Source: Nanobdellota archaeon
GTDB taxonomy: Archaea > Nanobdellota > Nanobdellia > Woesearchaeales > JAGLXL01
Length of the DNA: 64,000 nucleotides
Assembly: GCA_023132895.1 (NCBI GenBank)
Contig: JAGLXL010000005.1
Span: 16,790 to 80,789 of the forward strand
Direction of reading: 5' to 3'
The position numbers and the translations under genes are program-made. The notes under the pieces were generated by a model. That model saw only the letters and a program-made list of their open reading frames with translations. It was not told the DNA's origin and did no database searches. Shown here one piece after another: positions 34,515 to 42,608 of this stretch. Each line of letters opens with the position of its first letter. The first letter of the stretch is position 1.

Positions 34515-35429
34515 TCACCATTCAACTGTCCTGGCCATATTCTTCAAGCAAGAATTCAAGTTTTTCAAGTGGTAGCTGAGGTTATGGTCAAGGTTTAAGT
34601 CATCAATTTGTTTCATTCTGTCCTGGTGTTCTAAGTTAATCTTTCTGGCTGTTGGGATGTTGTTTTTGTGGTAAGCTTTCATAAGCTGGAAGTATTTGTC
34701 ACCTAACATTGAATTGATTTCCTTGACTTTATTTTTATTTTTATTGAGTTTTCCGTACAATCTTGAAATTCTTTTGACTTCATCGCCGATTGATTCTAAT
34801 AACGAGATTATATTCCAGTCTTTGAGGAGTTCTTTGTTTTTTCTTTTGAGTTTTTCTGCGACATGAGGCTCTTCTAGAGCAAGTTTGATAACTCTTTTTA
34901 ACAACAAAGTCAATTTGTTGATTTCATTGTCTCTTTGGAAGATGCTTTCATAGTAATCCTCATGCAGATTAGAGGTGGAATCCTTAATCATAGAACGGAT
35001 AATGATGTCAATTCTCCTAATCAAGGATTCAATGGAAACTTCTTTGAGGTTGATTAAGTCCCTGGCAAGAATTCTGTTAGTCTCTTGTTCAATCAATTCC
35101 ATACCAATAAGATTTTTGAAAGTGGTTTTAATGTCGAGAACAAAGTCTTGTAAGTTTCTGCCTTTGATGTCAATGATGTCATAATTGGCTAGGTAAGCAG
35201 CAACAATTTCTGCTTGGATTTCTTTGAGTTCTTTGGTTTCTGTTAAAATGGTTGTTCTTAAAGGTTCATGAATATCTTTTTTTTCTTTGGGACAGACAAT
35301 CAGATTGTCTTTATCTTCTAAGAGATTGATCGTATCTCCCTTTTTGAGGTTGTTTCTTCTGACCCAGTATTTAGGCAAAGAAATGACAAAAGAAGTTTTG
35401 CCGAATTCGATTATTTTACGGTATTCCAT
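34515..35429 (-). CDS. AbrB-PhoU regulator, left flank of island
   Basis: A 304-residue protein: N-terminal SpoVT/AbrB swapped-hairpin domain (EFGKTSFVISLPKYWVRRN ... KKGDTINLLED) and two PhoU-like helical repeats. Archaeal proteins of this type are thought to link phosphate or metal signals to DNA binding. GAGGTG before ATG 35429 decides the start. A paralogue at 42908 faces outward on the other side of the accessory island. Confidence 0.85.
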   Translation of the reverse strand: MEYRKIIEFGKTSFVISLPKYWVRRNNLKKGDTINLLEDKDNLIVCPKEKKDIHEPLRTTILTETKELKEIQAEIVAAYLANYDIIDIKGRNLQDFVLDIKTTFKNLIGMELIEQETNRILARDLINLKEVSIESLIRRIDIIIRSMIKDSTSNLHEDYYESIFQRDNEINKLTLLLKRVIKLALEEPHVAEKLKRKNKELLKDWNIISLLESIGDEVKRISRLYGKLNKNKNKVKEINSMLGDKYFQLMKAYHKNNIPTARKINLEHQDRMKQIDDLNLDHNLSYHLKNLNSCLKNMARTVEW

Positions 35430-35444
35430 AAAGCACCTCATTTA

Positions 35445-35470
35445 TTCTATGTATAATATATAGCATAGAA
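35445..35470 (-). promoter_or_regulatory. TATA box framed by an operator dyad
   Basis: TTCTATG (35445-35451) and CATAGAA (35464-35470) form a perfect 7-bp inverted repeat with the TATA element (TATAATATATAG) between them. A second inverted repeat ATTGTT/AACAAT (35478-35494) is just upstream. A repressor bound to the arms would cover the TATA box of the AbrB-PhoU gene. Confidence 0.65.
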
Positions 35471-35629
35471 CTATAAAATTGTTTTACCAACAATATTCAC
35501 ATTACGTGTACTTTTTAAAGGGTGCTGAGTATCCTCCAAATGTCATTACCAGTATCCTTTTATTTCTTTAATAAGATTTATAAATGGCTTGGAATCTGAG
35601 TATTAAAGATAAGTTTTGGGGGGAATAAT

Positions 35630-36478
35630 ATGACAGAAAGAAATTTTGAGATACCAAATTTAGAGGCGATAGATGCCAGCAGTCCAGATTATGCTGCAAA
35701 CTTAGAAGCTGCTTGGTTATCTATTGGAAAAGAAATGCAAGCAATTCAAGATGATGCTGATGCTTTTTCAGAAGGTACTGATGAAGGCTTAGTAGCGCGT
35801 TTAAAAAAAGCAGGCCTTAATCCACAGGTACAGAGAAGCAATATACTAATAGTTAGCGGTTCTGGAATTGGTGTTAGTTCTAGTAGTACTGTCGGTGTTC
35901 CTCCGGAACAAGTAGAAAAAGCTGAACCCATAAGAAACGCGTATAGAGATGAAACAGATCTTAGAGAAGAAGGTTATGAGGTAAGATTAGAATCTTTAAG
36001 TGAAGCAAGGGGTGGTTTTAAATCAGCTGTTCTAGACTTGACTAAAGTAGAACCTTTGAATACAATCAATCCTGAAAATGCTGAAACTTTACTTTACCTT
36101 GTAAGATCTGGAAATAGTGAGGGTGCTGGTGTTTATTTAGGAACAGTTGCATTAGATTGTAAAACAAACCCTGACGAAGAAAAAGAAGACAGGAATTATG
36201 GTTTTGGTTTGTTAGATATATTAAGACAGGTGGTCAGTATTCCTACAGCAACTTTGGAGCGAAAAGAAGATCTGAAACCAGAAGCTTTTGTAGATTCAGG
36301 TTACATGGATGACTTTAGAGCACAGCAAAAGGAAGTCACAGGCCAAAATGTTTATTTGGTAACCAACCCAACGACGATAGTTACCTCAAATGTACTTCTT
36401 GAGCAGGGTTTTGAAGCAGCAAAAAAAGACATCTGTGTGGGCTGTGAGAAATATAAAACTCATGCCAAAGAAGATTAA
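35630..36478 (+). CDS. Island protein family A, copy 1
   Basis: A 282-residue soluble protein of unknown function with a strong GGGGGG site before the ATG and a TATA at 35576-35584. It is a paralogue of the protein at 37956: both begin NFE(I/V)PxL, share GLVARLKxxG(L/I)N near residue 55, and end with a conserved block NVYLVTNPTTIV versus NIYIVTNSIERV. Between these the two proteins differ strongly. CVGC near the end may bind metal. No known family recognised. Confidence 0.75.
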   Translation: MTERNFEIPNLEAIDASSPDYAANLEAAWLSIGKEMQAIQDDADAFSEGTDEGLVARLKKAGLNPQVQRSNILIVSGSGIGVSSSSTVGVPPEQVEKAEPIRNAYRDETDLREEGYEVRLESLSEARGGFKSAVLDLTKVEPLNTINPENAETLLYLVRSGNSEGAGVYLGTVALDCKTNPDEEKEDRNYGFGLLDILRQVVSIPTATLERKEDLKPEAFVDSGYMDDFRAQQKEVTGQNVYLVTNPTTIVTSNVLLEQGFEAAKKDICVGCEKYKTHAKED

Positions 36479-36499
36479 TTTCTTTTTTTATTTTCTTTT

Positions 36500-36829
36500 T
36501 TAAATATCAAATTTAAAATTATCTACTTCTTCTGAAGTCATATCCAAAGTTCCGACAGGGATAGAAACATAGAAGTCTCGATAAATGTCGCTTTTTTCAG
36601 GAAATTCTTTTTCCTGGTATTCAAAAGTGATTAATCTTCTTTTATCTTCAATTATCAATTCAATATTAAATTGGTAGCCAAGAAAAGGCTCTTTTTGCAT
36701 TGCTTCATTTAAATCTAAGGGAGAAATTTTTCCTTGTTTAATACCTTGAGTTATGATTGCTTTTAATCCACTGGGTGTGAAATCATTGCCAATTTCAAAA
36801 GTTTCTGAAAAATTTCTTTCTGGATTCAT
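36500..36829 (-). CDS. Hypothetical protein
   Basis: A 109-residue acidic protein with beta-rich middle (FNIELIIEDKRRLITFEYQ). It is the only minus-strand gene inside the island. A TATA/BRE pair (GAAACATATATAAAT on its strand) lies at about 36852-36866 and may also serve the divergent gene at 36878. Function unknown. Confidence 0.65.
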   Translation of the reverse strand: MNPERNFSETFEIGNDFTPSGLKAIITQGIKQGKISPLDLNEAMQKEPFLGYQFNIELIIEDKRRLITFEYQEKEFPEKSDIYRDFYVSIPVGTLDMTSEEVDNFKFDI

Positions 36830-36877
36830 TTTGGTGATGGATAAATCTACGATTTATATATGTTTCTTATAAATTAA

Positions 36878-37204
36878 ATGGCTCGAATTAAAATTCTCAA
36901 GGCTGTTTTTTGTTTGACCATGAGCTTGGAAAAATTTATTTTGGAAGTTTTGCGGGAATTTGATGTGGTTCACAAAAAAAAATTGAGCAAGAAAGACAGC
37001 TGTGTCGAAGTTGATTTCCAGCGGAAAAAAATCTATCTGCGGAAAGACCAGCCAGGTTACGGCCTGGATACTTTTCTTTTGACTGGTATTGCTCGTGTTT
37101 ATTATCGGTTTTATCATCGCCAAGAAGCTGATATGGGGGATGCCTTGGATTTGGCTAAGAAATGGTACAGCGAGATATACTCAGACCTGAAGCCCGAGGA
37201 TTAG
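36878..37204 (+). CDS. Metallopeptidase-like paralogue lacking HExxH
   Basis: A 108-residue protein homologous to the next gene: both have ILEVLREFDxxHKK, DFxxxKIYxxKDQ and DTxL, but where the neighbour has LHEFIHVYRD this one has LLTGIARVYYR, so the zinc ligands are lost. It is probably inactive, perhaps a regulator or decaying copy. ATG 36920 (MSLEKFI) is an alternative start. Confidence 0.65.
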   Translation: MARIKILKAVFCLTMSLEKFILEVLREFDVVHKKKLSKKDSCVEVDFQRKKIYLRKDQPGYGLDTFLLTGIARVYYRFYHRQEADMGDALDLAKKWYSEIYSDLKPED

Positions 37205-37479
37205 TTAAGGTAATTCTTGAAGTTTTGAGAGAATTTGATTTGATACATAAGAAAATGAAATGCCGCGGTGAAGCTGATTTTGGCAAGAGGAAAATTTACT
37301 ATAAGAAAGACCAGGAATATTATGAAGGTATGGATACTTTGCTGCATGAATTTATCCATGTTTACCGCGATTGTTATTTAGGGAATGAAAAACCGCCTGG
37401 AGATGAGGATGAAGCAGAAACTGTTTTGAATGCTGATTATTGGGGGAGATTGGTTTTTGGGGATTTAGAGGATATATAA
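37162..37479 (+). CDS. Small HExxH metallopeptidase-like protein
   Basis: A 105-residue protein with the zinc motif HEFIH (LLHEFIHVYRD), and a downstream acidic stretch DEDEAE that could give the third ligand. It overlaps the previous gene by 43 bp. Its size fits minimal SprT/ImmA-type peptidases. The substrate is unknown. The upstream paralogue is catalytically dead, suggesting duplication followed by loss. Confidence 0.7.
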   Translation: MVQRDILRPEARGLVKVILEVLREFDLIHKKMKCRGEADFGKRKIYYKKDQEYYEGMDTLLHEFIHVYRDCYLGNEKPPGDEDEAETVLNADYWGRLVFGDLEDI

Positions 37480-37531
37480 CCTATAAATTACATAGCCAGA
37501 ATTAAACTAGTTTTTTTGCGTTATTTTATTT

Positions 37532-37563
37532 GAAAGAGCAGACTTCCAACATCTAGCTCTTTC
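37532..37563 (+). other. Conserved-loop hairpin, copy 1
   Basis: GAAAGAGC and GCTCTTTC form a perfect 8-bp stem. The segment 37538-37551 is GCAGACTTCCAACA, the invariant motif. It ends 7 nt before the ATG at 37571. Confidence 0.8.
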
Positions 37564-37570
37564 TGCCTAA

Positions 37571-37888
37571 ATGGATAAGCATGAAAGTTTAAAAAAGAGG
37601 ATAAAAGAAAATCCAGGGCTGATTGGTCTGGAAAACATTTTGGGTGTGGAAGAAGAGGTGCCTTGCTACAATGAAGATGGAAATCTGGTCTGCCAGCCGG
37701 ATCTTATTTTTGAGCTGGAAAATGGCAAGGTCTTGGTTGAAGTCAAGAGCAGCAATCATAGGAGGGCGTTAGCAAAATTAGACGAGCAGTTGAGACGAGG
37801 ATATAATTATTTCAAAAAACAAGGAGAATTTTACGATTGTATTGGTGTTTATCTGGAAAATGACGAAGTAATGTGGTATAAAAGATAA
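37571..37888 (+). CDS. PD-(D/E)xK nuclease-like protein
   Basis: A 105-residue protein with PDLIFELENGKVLVEVKSS: an Asp and an ExK pair in the spacing of PD-(D/E)xK nucleases, followed by a helix (LDEQLRRGYNYF). Such small proteins include viral and Holliday-junction resolvase-like enzymes. It is preceded by a conserved-loop hairpin. The exact substrate is unknown. Confidence 0.65.
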   Translation: MDKHESLKKRIKENPGLIGLENILGVEEEVPCYNEDGNLVCQPDLIFELENGKVLVEVKSSNHRRALAKLDEQLRRGYNYFKKQGEFYDCIGVYLENDEVMWYKR

Positions 37889-37955
37889 TTTGTCTAAAAT
37901 CAGTGACAAAAAACATACCATAAACTATATAAGATATCTTTATTTTGGGTTTATT

Positions 37956-38840
37956 ATGGTAGATAATTTTGAAGTTCCGAGTTTGGATAACTTAAATCAT
38001 TCTGATTCAGGTTATGTTTCTCAATTAAATCAAGATTTATTGAATATGGATTCAAGGTATCATTGGATTGATGAACAAGCTGAAGTTCTGTTTAGTGGTT
38101 TAGTAGCACGTTTGAAAGAAAAAGGAATTAATGAAGACAATTATTCAACAATTAAAGGGAGTAAACATTGTGCTGATTATCCAGGGTATAGCAGGAAATC
38201 TTTTGAGATAAAAATTAAAACAGAAGACGAAAAGGAAAGAAAGAAAATTGAAGATATTATTGATGCTCATAAGAGGGAAGTAGCACCTCAATTATTTGAA
38301 TTATTGGAACAAGAAAAAAAATTAGACAAAGCTTATGCTGAATTTCGAACAGCAGCTGCAGAAGTTTCTGATATTAATCCCTTAAGGCCAGTTGATTTGG
38401 AATATAATGGTTTTGTTATTTATCTTCAGGGAGATGAAGATATTCTTGAAATGTATTTTGATATTAATGATTTAAAAAAATCAGAATTATTGTCAGTCAA
38501 GGAAGATCATACAAAAATTTGTGAAACTCATAAACTTCCAAATCCAACTCCAAATTTTCCTAAATTAACTGACCCAAAATTCTTAGATGAATTAAGAGAA
38601 GAAACAAAAAATATTCCCTTCAACATTTATATTGTGACTAATTCTATTGAAAGAGTAGTATATAATGAAGTTTTCTTTTATGCTAGGCATCGGATTATAA
38701 AAGAAGTTTCTGAATTAAGAGAAAGACAACCGGAATTAAAAGAAAAACAACCTTGGCCTTATGCTCAACAGTTTGCTAAGGATTTAATGGAAAAATTTAT
38801 GAAAAAATCAACACAGTCCACACAAGAACACGAAGAATAA
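37956..38840 (+). CDS. Island protein family A, copy 2
   Basis: A 294-residue paralogue of the protein at 35630, sharing the N-terminal NFEVPSL block, GLVARLKEKGIN and the C-terminal NIYIVTNSIERV block. The middle contains a charged helical segment not seen in copy 1. The TATA ACTATATAAG (37924-37933) puts transcription start at about the ATG at 37956, so it is likely leaderless; a longer frame from 37890 is not favoured. Function unknown. Confidence 0.75.
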   Translation: MVDNFEVPSLDNLNHSDSGYVSQLNQDLLNMDSRYHWIDEQAEVLFSGLVARLKEKGINEDNYSTIKGSKHCADYPGYSRKSFEIKIKTEDEKERKKIEDIIDAHKREVAPQLFELLEQEKKLDKAYAEFRTAAAEVSDINPLRPVDLEYNGFVIYLQGDEDILEMYFDINDLKKSELLSVKEDHTKICETHKLPNPTPNFPKLTDPKFLDELREETKNIPFNIYIVTNSIERVVYNEVFFYARHRIIKEVSELRERQPELKEKQPWPYAQQFAKDLMEKFMKKSTQSTQEHEE

Positions 38841-38883
38841 CTATTTCTTGTTTAGAATATGTTCTATATTTTAGATATAGGTC

Positions 38884-38891
38884 GATTATAT
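38884..38891 (+). promoter_or_regulatory. TATA box before hairpin copy 2
   Basis: GATTATATAG lies about 28 nt upstream of the hairpin, so the transcript of the phosphoesterase operon should begin at or next to the hairpin. Confidence 0.5.
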
Positions 38892-38916
38892 AGCCCTAGA
38901 AATCTAAGTAATACTT

Positions 38917-38953
38917 AGAAAGAAGCAGACTTCCAACAACTGTTTTTCTTTCT
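38917..38953 (+). other. Conserved-loop hairpin, copy 2
   Basis: AGAAAGAA (38917-38924) pairs with TTCTTTCT (38946-38953). The invariant GCAGACTTCCAACA is at 38925-38938. The ribosome site GGGGTG starts on the next base. Confidence 0.8.
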
Positions 38954-38963
38954 GGGGTGCTGA

Positions 38964-39713
38964 ATGAGATTAAACACTGCTAAGTTCGACCTAGATAAGT
39001 TAGTCTTATTTTACATTACAGACATTCATTTGGGTTCTAAGTATTGTGATGAAGATTTACTCAAAGAATTTCTTGATTCAGCAATGGAAGATCCAAATGC
39101 TTTTGTGATTGACGGCGGTGATTTGCTGGAAACAGCAACTAAAGATTCTGTAGGAGCAGGTATTTTTGAACAAGATGAGATTGTGCAGGAGCAGATAGAG
39201 CATGCAGTTAAATTGTACAGGCCTTTGGCTGATGAGGGTAAATTACTGGGATTGCATCGGGGTAATCATGAATATCGTGTTTTTAAACATTCTGGGACAA
39301 ATCTAACAAAAATTATGGCACAAATGCTGGGTGTCAAGTATTTTGGTGATGGGGTGCTGCATTATTTCAAAGTTGGCAATGAGAATTACAGTTTGTATTC
39401 CTGCCATGGTTCTTCTGGGGCGAGACTGCCCCACACCAAAATCAAATCGGCCATTGATTTAGCCAACATGGTGGATGTGGAAGTTTATCTGATGGGGCAT
39501 CTGCATCAGTTGTCGCATCACACCAGGGTTTTCTATTCAATTGACAAGAGAAAAAGAACTGTGGTTGAAGGCCAAAAGCACTTTGTTCTGGGTGGATCAT
39601 ATCTGAATCATTGGGGAAGCTACGGCCAGATGAAAGGCTATGAGATGATGAGAAAAGGTTCTCCCAAAATCAAGCTGCATGGCGACAAGCACATAATCCG
39701 GGTGAGTTTGTAA
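38964..39713 (+). CDS. Calcineurin-like metallophosphoesterase
   Basis: A 249-residue protein with DIHLGSKYC, DGGDLLE, GNHEY, CHGSSG and MGHLHQ: all metal motifs of the family, closest in look to virus- or plasmid-borne DNA-processing phosphoesterases, though this is only an impression. The ATG is backed by GGGGTG directly after hairpin copy 2. It leads a three-gene set with two small proteins. Confidence 0.85.
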   Translation: MRLNTAKFDLDKLVLFYITDIHLGSKYCDEDLLKEFLDSAMEDPNAFVIDGGDLLETATKDSVGAGIFEQDEIVQEQIEHAVKLYRPLADEGKLLGLHRGNHEYRVFKHSGTNLTKIMAQMLGVKYFGDGVLHYFKVGNENYSLYSCHGSSGARLPHTKIKSAIDLANMVDVEVYLMGHLHQLSHHTRVFYSIDKRKRTVVEGQKHFVLGGSYLNHWGSYGQMKGYEMMRKGSPKIKLHGDKHIIRVSL

Positions 39714-39714
39714 A

Positions 39715-39936
39715 ATGGAATACACAACTTTGATAGAAAAAGAATGCGGACATTTTGGTTTGATACAAAATAAACTGCCGAATGAGATGGTGCAGTGCAG
39801 CCAATGTGAATTAAACGGCGGTAAAGGCAGGGTTAAGGTAATACAAAGCAAATTAATCGACAGCGGAGAAGTACCTGAGCTGGATTTTTCTGAGTTAGAC
39901 AAGTGGATTGGTTCTCAGCTGATAGACAGGACGTGA
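39715..39936 (+). CDS. Small Cys/His protein
   Basis: A 73-residue protein with CGHFG and CSQC, a possible zinc site. It starts 1 nt after the phosphoesterase stop, so it is in the same operon. Function unknown. Confidence 0.65.
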   Translation: MEYTTLIEKECGHFGLIQNKLPNEMVQCSQCELNGGKGRVKVIQSKLIDSGEVPELDFSELDKWIGSQLIDRT

Positions 39937-39941
39937 TAAAG

Positions 39942-40241
39942 ATGAATCTAGAAGAAAAAGGAAGGAAGATGTACAATTCATTGACAGAATTTTATGAAAG
40001 ATACGAAAGAATGGAATTTTTGGAATATGTGATCAAGTATGCAGAACTAGAGGCAGAATTTCTGGGAATTGATTTTGAGATGATTGTTTCTTTTAGAGGC
40101 TACATAATGCTGGAAGATGTTTACAAGAGAAACATTGAGCATCTGCAGAGCGGTGGTGAGGGAGCAGTGCCTTTGGAAATTCTAACTGAAGGAGAAATCA
40201 AACATGAATTAAAACAAAAATATGGTGGTGTAAAAAAATAA
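39942..40241 (+). CDS. Small helical hypothetical protein
   Basis: A 99-residue helical, charged protein. GTGAT precedes the ATG at 39942 by a few bases and decides against a GTG at 39903. Its stop codon is the first base pair region of hairpin copy 3. Function unknown. Confidence 0.65.
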   Translation: MNLEEKGRKMYNSLTEFYERYERMEFLEYVIKYAELEAEFLGIDFEMIVSFRGYIMLEDVYKRNIEHLQSGGEGAVPLEILTEGEIKHELKQKYGGVKK

Positions 40242-40275
40242 GATGCGGGCAGACTTCCAACAGCTGAAAGCATCT
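40241..40275 (+). other. Conserved-loop hairpin, copy 3
   Basis: AGATGC (40241-40246) pairs with GCATCT (40270-40275); GCAGACTTCCAACA is at 40249-40262. It starts on the last base of the preceding stop codon and ends 1 nt before GGAGG of the protease gene. Confidence 0.8.
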
Positions 40276-40286
40276 GGAGGATGAGA

Positions 40287-41447
40287 ATGAGTCAATTATT
40301 GGAAATATTAAGGAAAACTGCTAGGACAACTGCATTGACAGGTGCTTTTCTAGCAACAGCTGCTTTTACACATCTTTACACAAAGATTGATGTAGAAAAC
40401 AATATGAGGCAAAATGATAATGAAATTATTGTTCATCACAATGATTTAGTTGATGCAGTTAATAGTTGGGCAGAATGTTCAAGCGAGAACAGAGAATCAA
40501 TTGAAAATATTCACGAAGGCCTGACAGAAGTAATTGAATGGTTTACCAAAGAGGGGATTAAGTATCGGATTGCAATCTATGGTTTGGCCAAGGGTTTGCA
40601 AGGAGTTGGCCAGCAAGTTGGCAAGAATAAGAATGCATTGGATTCAATTGCAGAAAAGGGAAAAGCTCTGTTTGACGGCAAATATGATTTCAATAATTCT
40701 TTAGTTGATCATAGTAAAAAAGGTCTTGAGGGAATTGCTGAATCATTGTATTTTATTGAAACAGAAACTGTTTTTGAGAGGAAGAAGGGCGCGGAAGTAG
40801 AAACTGCCAAGCCAACAATTAGAGGCGGAGCAACTGCAATTCTTAATGGCCAATACTTAATTACCTGTAATCATGTTGTTAACAGAGAGAAATTAAGTAT
40901 TGGTTTTGGGCCGTGGCAGATGGAGATGCCTGGTTATGAAAAGAAATCAGAAGTGACTTATTTGTTATTGGGTGAGGAGAAAGTTGCTTTAGAAACTGTT
41001 CTTAAAGATAAGGCAAATGATGTGGCTATCTTTAAGGTGCCTGAAGGTTATAACTTGCACAGTCTGCCTTGTGCCTTGGGAAATTCAGATGAATTGCAGA
41101 AAGGCAATTTCCTCTATGTAGTTGGTGTGCCAGGAGCTTTTGGTGTTAATGTGCGTGAAGGGATTTATTCTACAGGACAAGTTCCAGAAGCTCTGAATGG
41201 TAGATTCAATACTGAAAATGCCTTTATGGTTTCCTGCGGTTTGAATCCAGGTGATTCCGGGACAATGATTATTGGGGTTCGTGACGGCCAGTATGAATTT
41301 GTGGGTCTGCCTCAGGGCAAGTTTATGGGTCCTGAGAAAATGGGCTGGGCAATTGGCATGACACCAATCAAAAAACTGGTTCGTTCATATTTGGAGCAGA
41401 ATGATTTGGTCAAGAAGCATAAAGACTTGTATGACGGACTAAAATGA
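40287..41447 (+). CDS. Membrane-anchored trypsin-like serine protease
   Basis: A 386-residue protein: a possible signal anchor at about 12-30, a helical region to about 165, then a trypsin/DegP-type domain with the catalytic His in ITCNHVV, Asp in ANDVAIFKV and Ser in GLNPGDSGT. No PDZ domain is seen. GGAGG (40276-40280) is too close to an ATG at 40281 and well spaced for ATG 40287. It overlaps the next small gene by 4 bp. Within the island it may process a partner protein; the target is unknown. Confidence 0.85.
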   Translation: MSQLLEILRKTARTTALTGAFLATAAFTHLYTKIDVENNMRQNDNEIIVHHNDLVDAVNSWAECSSENRESIENIHEGLTEVIEWFTKEGIKYRIAIYGLAKGLQGVGQQVGKNKNALDSIAEKGKALFDGKYDFNNSLVDHSKKGLEGIAESLYFIETETVFERKKGAEVETAKPTIRGGATAILNGQYLITCNHVVNREKLSIGFGPWQMEMPGYEKKSEVTYLLLGEEKVALETVLKDKANDVAIFKVPEGYNLHSLPCALGNSDELQKGNFLYVVGVPGAFGVNVREGIYSTGQVPEALNGRFNTENAFMVSCGLNPGDSGTMIIGVRDGQYEFVGLPQGKFMGPEKMGWAIGMTPIKKLVRSYLEQNDLVKKHKDLYDGLK

Positions 41448-41773
41448 AGGTTTATGTCTCTAAAGACGTGCAGTGTATTTGGAATAGATTATGCGAGCTT
41501 TACACCAAAGAGCAACGCCAAGTGATTTACTCTGATCTAGAGATGGTGATTGAACAAACAGCTCTGGCTCAAGGAATTTCTTTGGATGAAGATGACCAGG
41601 AACACAAGGATTTGAATCAGAAAATTACTGACAGGTATATTGTTGGTGTTTATGCAATTGGTGTCCGGTATTTGCATGAAGTGCCTGAAGCCAAGGAAAT
41701 TCCTGTTGTTAACTTTACTTATGAAGAACTATTCAAAGAAAAACCGACTGACCCAGAGGACCAGCCGGGTTAA
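41444..41773 (+). CDS. Small hypothetical protein coupled to the protease
   Basis: A 109-residue acidic helical protein, starting in the ATGA overlap of the protease stop. No family recognised; coupling suggests a protease partner or substrate. Its stop codon lies in the stem of hairpin copy 4. Confidence 0.65.
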   Translation: MKVYVSKDVQCIWNRLCELYTKEQRQVIYSDLEMVIEQTALAQGISLDEDDQEHKDLNQKITDRYIVGVYAIGVRYLHEVPEAKEIPVVNFTYEELFKEKPTDPEDQPG

Positions 41774-41814
41774 AGACTGCAGAGCAGACTTCCAACATTT
41801 GTTTTGTGGTCTTT
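41772..41814 (+). other. Conserved-loop hairpin, copy 4
   Basis: AAAGAC (41772-41777) pairs with GTCTTT (41809-41814), extendable by one T-G pair. GCAGACTTCCAACA is at 41784-41797. It starts inside the stop codon of the preceding gene and lies 23 nt before the mgtC ATG. Confidence 0.75.
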
Positions 41815-41837
41815 CTGGTATTTAAAACTTGTTGAAA

Positions 41838-42227
41838 ATGGACTGGATAATTTTTGGCCAAATGCTTTTGTCTTTGGTTTTAGGAGGTTTGATTGGTTTT
41901 GAGAGAGAAAAAAGCAGCCATCCGGCCGGCCTTAGGACCCATATATTAGTTTGCGTGACCTCTGCTTTTTTAATGATTGCTTTTGATAATCTATTTTTTG
42001 GAGATTCAGTAGCACGCATGGGCGCAGGTATCATTACAGGCATTGGTTTTTTGGGTGCTGGAGCAATAATTGTTTATGGCAGAGAAGTTTTTGGCCTGAC
42101 GACTGCTGCTTCTATTTGGGCTACAGCTGGTTTGGGAATAATAATTGGTTTAGGTTTATATTGGGAGGCAGTGGTTGCTGCAATTTTTTTCTTTATAGTT
42201 TTGAGATTAAAAACAAAAAGGGGGTGA
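41838..42227 (+). CDS. mgtC: MgtC/SapB-family membrane protein
   Basis: A 129-residue protein with four membrane helices and MgtC hallmarks: GGLIGFEREKSSHPAGLRTH, ARMGAGIITGIGFLGAGAI and GLTTAASIWATAGLG. MgtC proteins are tied to magnesium limitation and control of ATPase or polymer synthesis in bacteria. ATG 41838 is preferred to a TTG at 41829. It follows hairpin copy 4. Confidence 0.9.
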   Translation: MDWIIFGQMLLSLVLGGLIGFEREKSSHPAGLRTHILVCVTSAFLMIAFDNLFFGDSVARMGAGIITGIGFLGAGAIIVYGREVFGLTTAASIWATAGLGIIIGLGLYWEAVVAAIFFFIVLRLKTKRG

Positions 42228-42231
42228 GAGC

Positions 42232-42414
42232 ATGAGTCTTGAAGAAAAAACCAAGGAAGAAATTGATTTGTTAATGTGTCCGAAGTCAACAGCTAAGTTT
42301 GCTGAAGTCAATCCAGAAGGAATGACCTTTTGCAAGTATGAGAGAGAAAAAGGTCCGTGCCCATTTAGGTATGAGGAAAAGGGCAAATATCATTGCTCTA
42401 GGTGGTACTTGTGA
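42232..42414 (+). CDS. Cys-rich miniprotein 1
   Basis: A 60-residue protein with five Cys (CP, FCKYEREKGPCPF, HCSRWYL), a likely zinc or Fe-S binder. GGGGGTGAG precedes the ATG. It overlaps the next Cys miniprotein as GTGA. Function unknown. Confidence 0.7.
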   Translation: MSLEEKTKEEIDLLMCPKSTAKFAEVNPEGMTFCKYEREKGPCPFRYEEKGKYHCSRWYL

Positions 42415-42608
42415 GATTCTGTGATTACATGTACATGATTGAAGGCGGGCAGTACTGCAAGTATTCGGGATTTACATGTTCTTACCAAGGGGAAAAGGTG
42501 ATGATAGAGCTCATGGGAGAAAAAGATGTAGTGACTCTTTGTGATTTGAACAACGTCAGATTCCTTGGCCTGGAAGATAAATTGGAAGACCAGGAAAAAC
42601 AAGAATAA
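42411..42608 (+). CDS. Cys-rich miniprotein 2
   Basis: A 65-residue protein with Cys in RFCDYM, QYCKYSGFTC and TLC. A GTG start in the GTGA overlap with miniprotein 1 is chosen; ATG 42429 is an alternative. Beyond its stop the same frame continues through a third Cys module (see next feature). Confidence 0.6.
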   Translation: MRFCDYMYMIEGGQYCKYSGFTCSYQGEKVMIELMGEKDVVTLCDLNNVRFLGLEDKLEDQEKQE

